The position numbers were made by a program, and so were the translations under genes. A stretch of DNA of 48,359 nt, from assembly GCA_030744755.1 (NCBI GenBank), contig JASLPY010000038.1:1-48359 (forward strand), given 5' to 3'. This document shows, one piece after another, positions 42,864 to 48,359 of this stretch. This DNA comes from Kiritimatiellia bacterium. Its GTDB lineage: Bacteria; Verrucomicrobiota; Kiritimatiellia; UBA8416; JADHWI01. The first letter of the stretch is position 1, and the number at the start of each line of letters is the position of its first letter. The notes under the pieces were generated by a model that saw nothing but the letters and a program-made list of their open reading frames with translations, was not told where the DNA came from and ran no database searches.

Positions 42864-45800
42864 TCACGGTTTAGATAAGGTGTCTTCAAAGGGCTTGGTC
42901 CGCGGGCAAATAATATATTTCCAGGTCTTAGGGATTGAGGTTCGCAGTTTTGCTAATGGCGTTTGAAACTCTGGATTGCCGGCTAAATTGGTATATTCGT
43001 TCGGGTCCTTGCTAATATCATAAAACTCTTCTGAACCATCGGCATAACGAATAAGTTTCCATTGTTCTTGCCTGATAGCAAAATTCCCTGGACCGTAACT
43101 GATGAGTACCGGCTTGTCCCATGCGACATCTTTCTTATCCAGAAGAGGCGTCAAACTATTCCCATCTAACTCTTGAGACAGGTTTAATCCGCAAAGGTCA
43201 ACAAGGGTTGGGTAGATGTCCTGTAAACTTACTGGAGCGTCAACAAGCTTCCCCTCTGTCATGTCAGGAGTTTTAATGATGAATGGCGTTCTTATCCCTT
43301 GTTCCCAAAGGGACATTTTACGCCAATGCTCCTTTTCGCCCAGGTGCCATCCATGGTCTCCCCACAGTACGATGATGGTATTTTTCGCATACGGTGATTC
43401 TTCCAGTGCTTTGAGGATTCTGCCCACATTATAATCCGCATACGAACACGTTGCCAAATAGGCATGAACCAACTTTTTCCATGTTCCTTCTTTTGCCAGG
43501 ATCTCCTCGTGATCATTTGTCTTAAAAAAAGGATAAACAGTATGGGCAACGTATTTTCCAGCGTCCGGAATATCATCAAGGTCATTCTCAGGGACTTCAG
43601 GCAACTGGATATTGGCAGCATCGTATTGATCATAAAATTTCTTAGGTGCAATCCAGGGTGAATGAGGCTTATTTAAACCGGCCGCAATGAAAAACGGTTT
43701 CTCATGTTTAATGGATAGTTGTTTGATTGCCCAATTAACAATCTCGCCATCTAAAACATCAGCGTCCGGGGCTGCCTCACTTATCCCCATTCTGAAATCT
43801 CTCAATGGTCTCTTAGCATCTTCTCCAAACAGGTACGTAATCGGAATTTTGCCATGATCAGATTTTTTAGAACCGTAACTATCCCAGCCTCTGGTGTAAT
43901 GGGAATTATCTCCATTATGAAAGATTTTTCCGCTCCCTGAGGTGTAATAGCCATTCTTTTGGAAGGCCAACTGGAGGGGGATACGTTCAGGGGAAATCAA
44001 TTTCTTTGGAGAATAAGTTGGATGATGAAAATAGGTGCCGGTGCGATGTGGGTATATGCCATACATCAATGATGTTCTGGAAGGTCCACAGAGCGGTGCC
44101 GAGCAATAGGCACGAGTAAAGGCAAATGATTCATCGGCTAATTTATCGATATTGGGCGTCTGGGCCTGGGGGTGCCCTTTTAAATAACCCACCCAGTCGT
44201 TTAGGTCATCAACAGCAATAAACAGCACGTTCGGTTTCTTTTTCGCGAAAGCGTCTCCGCCCGCCAACAAGCCTTCCGACTTGCTTACTGTCGCGGTTTC
44301 CTGCGGTTCATCAATCGGTTCCGGCATCTGAATGGCTGCATCTATTTTCATATCCGCAGTGTTTTGAGCATAAACAGTGATGGTCGAAATACATTTTATC
44401 AGTGCCATATGGGGTATGCCATATTGCTTCCCTTTATCGTCATTACTACCAGTATGAGCAGGCACAATAACCTTTTCTCCGGCCTTAACTGTCTTTGAAT
44501 AGACTTCATCATCAGATTTGTAATTTCCAGCAGCCCATTTGACAGCAAGCTTCGTTTTAGTCCATCCCTGAAGTTCTGGTAATTCTCCACGCTTAAAAAC
44601 TACCAAGTAGACGGTCCCAGCTTCATCCACAGTAAACTCATAGCCCGCACCGGGTTTTTTGCCGTCTCCACGCGCAATGGTCAAAAAACGGGCTCCCTTA
44701 AGCTCCTCCGGAAAAGCTGTAATCCTAAAAGGAGAATCGGTGCAGCGTTCAGCACCAATTGCCAACACACCCGTTTCCAGCTTTACCCCCTTATCTATTC
44801 CTGAAAACGGTGTTTTTGTCTTCACCTCTTTATCTACTCGTGAAACGGGTGTTTTTGTCTTCAGCTCTTCAAAATCTTTTTCAAAATATGGTCCTTCTGG
44901 TACGTTCTCAGCCAGAACAGCTCGAGCATGGATGGCATAATGTCCACGCATATCATTACTGTAAGCTTCAAGTGTCTTTCTGCCGATCCCTCCATAGTCA
45001 CCACAGCGATACAGAGCACGGGCCAGGATCAGTTCCCTGAGAGAAAATTCACGAGTGGAACAATCACCATTACTAACGGGAGTACGTTGACGAACCTCAT
45101 TAATTTCCAGGTAAGCATTCCCTTTGGTTCCGGGAAGTTTCAGGAGCTTCGCAAGTGTTTCGGCAGCGTCGGGATGCCGCAGGTTTTCAAACGCGACCGC
45201 GATGGCTCGAAAATGGGACAGTTCACTTTTCGCACCCAGCTGCCCGGCCTTTTCGATGAGTACCGGAATGGCCCTTTCCTCCCCGGTTCGCCCGAGAGCG
45301 ATGATCAGGTTGTCAAGTGGACTCGTCGTGGGTCCATAGTTCCCTAAGCCTCTGAATCTCCACCCTTCGTCCCACTTGCACGCGCCTACAGCGCGCAGCA
45401 GGCTCTCCGCCCCCGTGCTGTCATACAGCAACCCAAGAACATGAGCATAGCGCAGCTTGACATCCTCCTGATCCGATGCCGCATATGCTTCTCGCATCAG
45501 CGGGATCGCCACATCTGGCTGAGTCAAAAGTTGCGCAATGCCTGAATAGTCTCGCCCCACCCCCTTTACCGCCACTTGAATGACTTCCGGCCCCAACGGA
45601 TAACTGTCCTCGATCCCGATGAATTTTTCCGGGATGGTGCCGATATCCACCAAGTGCCGCTGCAATTTCTTGATATCAATTTTCCTGACCGTCGACCTAT
45701 CTCTTGCCGCCATGGCGGAGGCATAACCGGCTGCGTAACTGTGGTTCTCGATGTCACGTTGCATCCGAAGCACCGGCATCGCGTCCCCGTGCCCGCTAAT

Positions 45801-47873
45801 CCCCAGTCCCGTGACAAGGATGCCGTCATAGCCCCTGGGCAGTAAGGCTCGATAAGGAATGTTTCCATTCAGCTCTTCTCGTTCCTGGCGATACACCATG
45901 AACAGGTCATGACTCGAAAATCCATGGTTGTCGAAATCACTCGAAGCGACCGTGATGACGTCCGGGAAAATACGTTGATTGAGAATGTCCATCGGAGTGA
46001 TCAAGACATCGCCAATGATGCGTCGCCTGACCCGTGAATCGATCAACTGCCCCAGGTCATACTGGCCCTTGAACTTCTTCTTGGCCACGACATGGATACG
46101 CCACATGTCCATGACATCGTCATCATGAGCAAAGGTCCAATCTGAGTTCAATACGTTCTCCCCTGGATGCCAGGGCGGCAGCCCCGTGCCTTGCACAGAA
46201 ATATGCTCATGGTCGATCATTTGCGTTTCAAGACCGGCACAGTGCGGAATTACCGAATTCCCTGTTGAGTCAATCACCGTATTGGCCAGGATGACGCCAC
46301 GTCCATCCGGTGTGGCCACCACCACGCCCGTGAAGCGATGGTCGTTCACCACCGAACCCACGCCTAACGCCAGGTACCAGATTTCACCACCGGCCTTGTT
46401 GATCTCGTTGCGCAACCACTCCATCTTCGTTTCGATGTCAAATTGTATATTCTTCCCCTTGGGCTGCAATTTCACATCACTCAATGCCGTGATTTCCCGT
46501 TCGACTTCGGCATTAAACCCGGCTTTGTTCCCGTGATAATAGATGGAGATCCGCCCCAGGGTCCCTACCCCTCCCAATCCATGTAGATGCTCAATCACCA
46601 GCGTACGGGCACCCGCCCGGGCGGCGCCAATCCCGGCTGCAGCTCCCCCCGTGCCTCCACCGACCACCACGGTGTCATAGCGGCCCAGCACCGGCAGCGC
46701 CCGGGCAGGACTGCGAACGGCGCCTTCTGAAGGCTTCCACCTCAACCCCGTGAGGACGTCTCCGACTTCCGCCTGAATGGTAGCCGTTCCTCCATGACCG
46801 GCTACAACAAGGTCCTCTGCAGGCGCCAACGGCCTCGAGACCGCCGTTTCAGCGATCTGTTGCCCGACTGTATGTCCCCAATGCAGACTATGCAGAGGGC
46901 GGAGCAACTGCGTGGCGGTTTCGCGCGACACTTCGGCGCAACCACCGAGGACGTAAAGATGATTAATGCCCACTGGCGTCATCGCCGACAGTGGAATCTG
47001 TTCTGCACCCTCCCAGGCCCGATCATACGCACCCCGTGACCGCACAGGATCCGGAGGAACCTGAAACAGCTTCTCCGAGTAGGTTGCCTGGCCAAAGTGG
47101 TAGGTTTGATCCCGGGCGATCTGATCTGCATGAACAAAGGAAGCCCAGGAGCCGTCCTTCATGGGAATCTCAAGTTCGTACTCATAAACGGAGTACGACT
47201 TATTCTCTTTACGGCTAACGGTATATTTGAACCCAAGGTCCTTCGCCCCGGGATTGGGTTTGCCTCCAAGAATGATACGCTTGAATTTTTGCGGCCCCGA
47301 TGGATACGGCGTGAACCTTGCTCCCGCAATCCGTGCGACGGAAGCCCGGTCCGTCGCATCCACAATGACCTTCCCGCGTATCGCCTGGCGTCCTGAACGA
47401 TTGGCGACCACCACGCCTGCGAGTTCACCTTTCGGGTCATGCAGAACTTCGGTCAGATAACTGCCATAGAGGTAAGCCACCTTGGAACGCAGCAAGGCCT
47501 CATCCAGCTTTCTCTTTACGCCCATGGGGGTCACAACCCGGTAGCCGTTCCCCGTCGCCTTTGCTCCGGAGGACTCCCCGTAGATAGCCCGACCTAAGCC
47601 GGTCTTCCGCTTGACGTCCGACTTGACCCAAAGTCGTTGGGCGGCGCAGACATCCTCACCCAGGTAGGGACGGTCCGTGACCAGGAATACCTTCGCCCCG
47701 GCCTGCGCGGCAGCCTCCGCTGCGGCAACACCGCGCAACGTGCCGCCAACGACAATGACATCAACATCGTAAGACAACGGAATCAACCGTTCCGACTCGC
47801 TTACCGTTTCCGATTTTGCCATCTGCGCCATGCAGAGGAGAGGCAGTAATGCAATTAAGCCAACTCTTTTCAT
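42864..47873 (-). CDS. FAD-dependent oxidoreductase / HEAT-repeat / sulfatase triple fusion
   Basis: A 1669-residue exported protein. A Sec signal (MKRVGLIALLPLLCMAQMAKS) is followed by two Rossmann FAD-type motifs, VDVIVVGGTLRGVAAAEAA (about 36-55) and DTVVVGGGTGGAAAGIGAA (about 397-416), within an FAD-dependent oxidoreductase region to about residue 745. HEAT-like helical repeats follow (about 750-980), then a tandem 13-residue repeat and a beta-rich module (about 1010-1165). A complete iduronate-sulfatase-like domain starts near residue 1205: VLFIAVDDLNDWVGYLKGHP, formylglycine site C-G-P-S-R near 1261, GSGKIFHNGDNSHY, AGLNKPHSPWIAPKKF and VLWGDHGWHLGEKEHW. I see no frameshift or stop between the parts. 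AAGGAG (47878-47883) precedes the start. A paralogous relic of the HEAT end lies just past the stop. The FAD part may oxidise sugars; the substrate is unknown. Confidence 0.88.
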   Translation of the reverse strand: MKRVGLIALLPLLCMAQMAKSETVSESERLIPLSYDVDVIVVGGTLRGVAAAEAAAQAGAKVFLVTDRPYLGEDVCAAQRLWVKSDVKRKTGLGRAIYGESSGAKATGNGYRVVTPMGVKRKLDEALLRSKVAYLYGSYLTEVLHDPKGELAGVVVANRSGRQAIRGKVIVDATDRASVARIAGARFTPYPSGPQKFKRIILGGKPNPGAKDLGFKYTVSRKENKSYSVYEYELEIPMKDGSWASFVHADQIARDQTYHFGQATYSEKLFQVPPDPVRSRGAYDRAWEGAEQIPLSAMTPVGINHLYVLGGCAEVSRETATQLLRPLHSLHWGHTVGQQIAETAVSRPLAPAEDLVVAGHGGTATIQAEVGDVLTGLRWKPSEGAVRSPARALPVLGRYDTVVVGGGTGGAAAGIGAARAGARTLVIEHLHGLGGVGTLGRISIYYHGNKAGFNAEVEREITALSDVKLQPKGKNIQFDIETKMEWLRNEINKAGGEIWYLALGVGSVVNDHRFTGVVVATPDGRGVILANTVIDSTGNSVIPHCAGLETQMIDHEHISVQGTGLPPWHPGENVLNSDWTFAHDDDVMDMWRIHVVAKKKFKGQYDLGQLIDSRVRRRIIGDVLITPMDILNQRIFPDVITVASSDFDNHGFSSHDLFMVYRQEREELNGNIPYRALLPRGYDGILVTGLGISGHGDAMPVLRMQRDIENHSYAAGYASAMAARDRSTVRKIDIKKLQRHLVDIGTIPEKFIGIEDSYPLGPEVIQVAVKGVGRDYSGIAQLLTQPDVAIPLMREAYAASDQEDVKLRYAHVLGLLYDSTGAESLLRAVGACKWDEGWRFRGLGNYGPTTSPLDNLIIALGRTGEERAIPVLIEKAGQLGAKSELSHFRAIAVAFENLRHPDAAETLAKLLKLPGTKGNAYLEINEVRQRTPVSNGDCSTREFSLRELILARALYRCGDYGGIGRKTLEAYSNDMRGHYAIHARAVLAENVPEGPYFEKDFEELKTKTPVSRVDKEVKTKTPFSGIDKGVKLETGVLAIGAERCTDSPFRITAFPEELKGARFLTIARGDGKKPGAGYEFTVDEAGTVYLVVFKRGELPELQGWTKTKLAVKWAAGNYKSDDEVYSKTVKAGEKVIVPAHTGSNDDKGKQYGIPHMALIKCISTITVYAQNTADMKIDAAIQMPEPIDEPQETATVSKSEGLLAGGDAFAKKKPNVLFIAVDDLNDWVGYLKGHPQAQTPNIDKLADESFAFTRAYCSAPLCGPSRTSLMYGIYPHRTGTYFHHPTYSPKKLISPERIPLQLAFQKNGYYTSGSGKIFHNGDNSHYTRGWDSYGSKKSDHGKIPITYLFGEDAKRPLRDFRMGISEAAPDADVLDGEIVNWAIKQLSIKHEKPFFIAAGLNKPHSPWIAPKKFYDQYDAANIQLPEVPENDLDDIPDAGKYVAHTVYPFFKTNDHEEILAKEGTWKKLVHAYLATCSYADYNVGRILKALEESPYAKNTIIVLWGDHGWHLGEKEHWRKMSLWEQGIRTPFIIKTPDMTEGKLVDAPVSLQDIYPTLVDLCGLNLSQELDGNSLTPLLDKKDVAWDKPVLISYGPGNFAIRQEQWKLIRYADGSEEFYDISKDPNEYTNLAGNPEFQTPLAKLRTSIPKTWKYIICPRTKPFEDTLSKP
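44786..44863. repeat. 39-bp imperfect tandem repeat inside the triple fusion
   Basis: Two 39-nt units (44786-44824 and 44825-44863) encode KTKTPFSGIDKGV and KTKTPVSRVDKEV, at the junction between the HEAT region and the beta-rich module. This is a likely linker formed by slippage or repeat capture at the fusion joint. Confidence 0.8.
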
Positions 47874-47877
47874 ATCA

Positions 47878-47883
47878 CTCCTT
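47878..47883 (-). promoter_or_regulatory. AAGGAG ribosome binding site of the first locus gene
   Basis: A perfect AAGGAG, four bases before the ATG at 47871-47873, marks the start of the first minus-strand gene. I see no convincing promoter between it and the palindromic element that begins at 47941. Confidence 0.6.
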
Positions 47884-47940
47884 GCACTAATGCTCTATGA
47901 ACTCCACTATCCCAGAAACAAGCCGGAGGCTTCCCAGCCA

Positions 47941-48279
47941 TTAGCCGGTGGTTACGCGAGGAACGAGCGTCACCACCGGATCGAAACCGAAGAATAGACC
48001 ATCCCGGAGGGATGGCAGAGGCCTTTCTGCATCTATATCTATGGCGGACTCTTTCAGTCCAACTACTTCGGCTCGTATTCAACTCCCGCACGTTCAAGAA
48101 GCTCAACCAGTTCCTCCCGGAAGGTGAGTACCCGGTGGTGCTCCTCCTGGCCGGCAATATAGGCTGAGATAGGTTGACGGCATGAGAGAGTTCCTCGATT
48201 CAATGCTGGCATCCCTCCGGGATGCAATTGATTTAACTTACTATAACCGGTGGTGTCGCTACGCTCAACCACCGGCTAA
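47941..48279. mobile_element. Nested palindromic (REP/MITE-like) element around a RAYT relic
   Basis: The outer arms at about 47941-47979 and 48244-48279 are related inverted copies of a sequence with CCGGTGGT near one side and ACCACCGG near the other, so each arm can also fold on itself. Inside them are two perfect short hairpins, CCATCCC-GGA-GGGATGG (47999-48015) and GCATCCC-TCC-GGGATGC (48209-48225). The space between holds the C-terminal coding relic of a Y1 transposase. This looks like an internally deleted RAYT element with REP-type ends, different from the one at 108-1219. Confidence 0.7.
48063..48182 (-). pseudogene. C-terminal fragment of an IS200-like/RAYT transposase
   Basis: The minus-strand frame encodes RQPISAYIAGQEEHHRVLTF, then REELVELLERAGVEYEPK and a stop. 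The YI..QEEHH...F.EEL..LL...G.EY pattern is the usual C-terminus of one branch of Y1 transposases in PVC and related genomes (from memory). The HUH and N-terminal parts are missing; palindromic repeat sequence replaces them upstream. It is not the same subfamily as the intact transposase at 170-1165, which has a DnaA-C-like end. Confidence 0.8.
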
Positions 48280-48284
48280 TAGGA

Positions 48285-48311
48285 GCGTTCTGCGCTGTGA
48301 GCGCAGAACGC
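48285..48311. repeat. Perfect 12-bp hairpin with GTG loop
   Basis: GCGTTCTGCGCT and AGCGCAGAACGC are exact reverse complements separated by GTG. The hairpin follows the palindromic element and leads into a GGTTAG-type repetitive stretch (48313-48340). No gene is visible from here to the window end. It may be a further REP-type unit or a hairpin related to a gene outside the window. Confidence 0.7.
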
Positions 48312-48359
48312 AGTGGTTAGTGGTTAGGCGCTAGGCGTTAGCGGGAAAGGTCCGCCGTC

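Noticed and set aside
1..48359. CRISPR arrays, tRNA or rRNA genes
   Set aside because: No regularly spaced repeats and no cloverleaf or rRNA-like stretches were seen by reading; a dedicated search was not possible.

Overview
This window looks like part of a PVC-superphylum bacterium, most likely Kiritimatiellota, with Lentisphaerota or Planctomycetota as alternatives. This is inferred from the gene families, not from a marker gene. The signs are 13 family-S1 sulfatases in 48 kb, Tat-exported sulfatases, a haem-c/SUMF1 fusion related to planctomycete HzsA-like proteins, exported methyltransferase/PQQ-propeller fusions, and two different RAYT (IS200-like) elements. I see no rRNA, tRNA or CRISPR.

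Layout. From about 47.9 kb down to 1.2 kb every protein gene reads on the minus strand, with mostly short gaps or 4-nt overlaps. It reads as one catabolic locus transcribed right to left. In transcription order: a giant FAD-oxidoreductase/HEAT/sulfatase fusion (42864-47873) followed by a relic of another such protein; a sulfatase (40944-42665); an exported protein of unknown function (39857-40888); a sulfatase/GH106-like/SHD1-like fusion of about 1695 residues (34744-39831); four sulfatases (28637-34747); a truncated GH106-like relic with an ATA in the start position (28311-28601); a GH78 alpha-L-rhamnosidase (25517-28273); five sulfatases joined by ATGA/GTGA overlaps (17951-25377) plus a possible 46-residue ORF; two exported enolase-superfamily proteins (15191-17760); a TolB/HzsA-like dihaem protein with a SUMF1 domain (11856-15131); a protein with a GH43-like C-terminus (9914-11845); two exported methyltransferase/PQQ-propeller paralogues (3494-9835); and a last sulfatase with a CBM6-like and an EF-hand module (1218-3245). 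The only plus-strand gene is a RAYT transposase at the left edge (170-1165). The right edge holds nested palindromes around the decayed C-terminus of a different RAYT.

How the genes may work together. Almost every product has a Sec or Tat signal, so the work is done in the periplasm or at the cell surface. Rhamnosidase modules (GH78, GH106-like), a GH43-like propeller and 13 sulfatases with at least ten different active-site pentapeptides point to stepwise desulfation and trimming of a complex, probably rhamnose-rich sulfated polysaccharide. An ulvan-like or related algal glycan is a reasonable guess but is not proven. The exported FAD and PQQ proteins and the dihaem protein suggest oxidation of released sugars outside the cytoplasm. 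No transporter, regulator, SusC/D pair or recognisable sulfatase maturase is present. The SUMF1 domain lacks the expected catalytic cysteines.

The most unusual points are the two multi-domain sulfatase fusions, the relic flanking one of them, the chain of five coupled sulfatase genes, lysine/arginine-rich tails on many sulfatases, a 91-bp leader and signal-peptide segment shared by two unrelated genes, and a palindromic repeat inserted in frame in a sulfatase.
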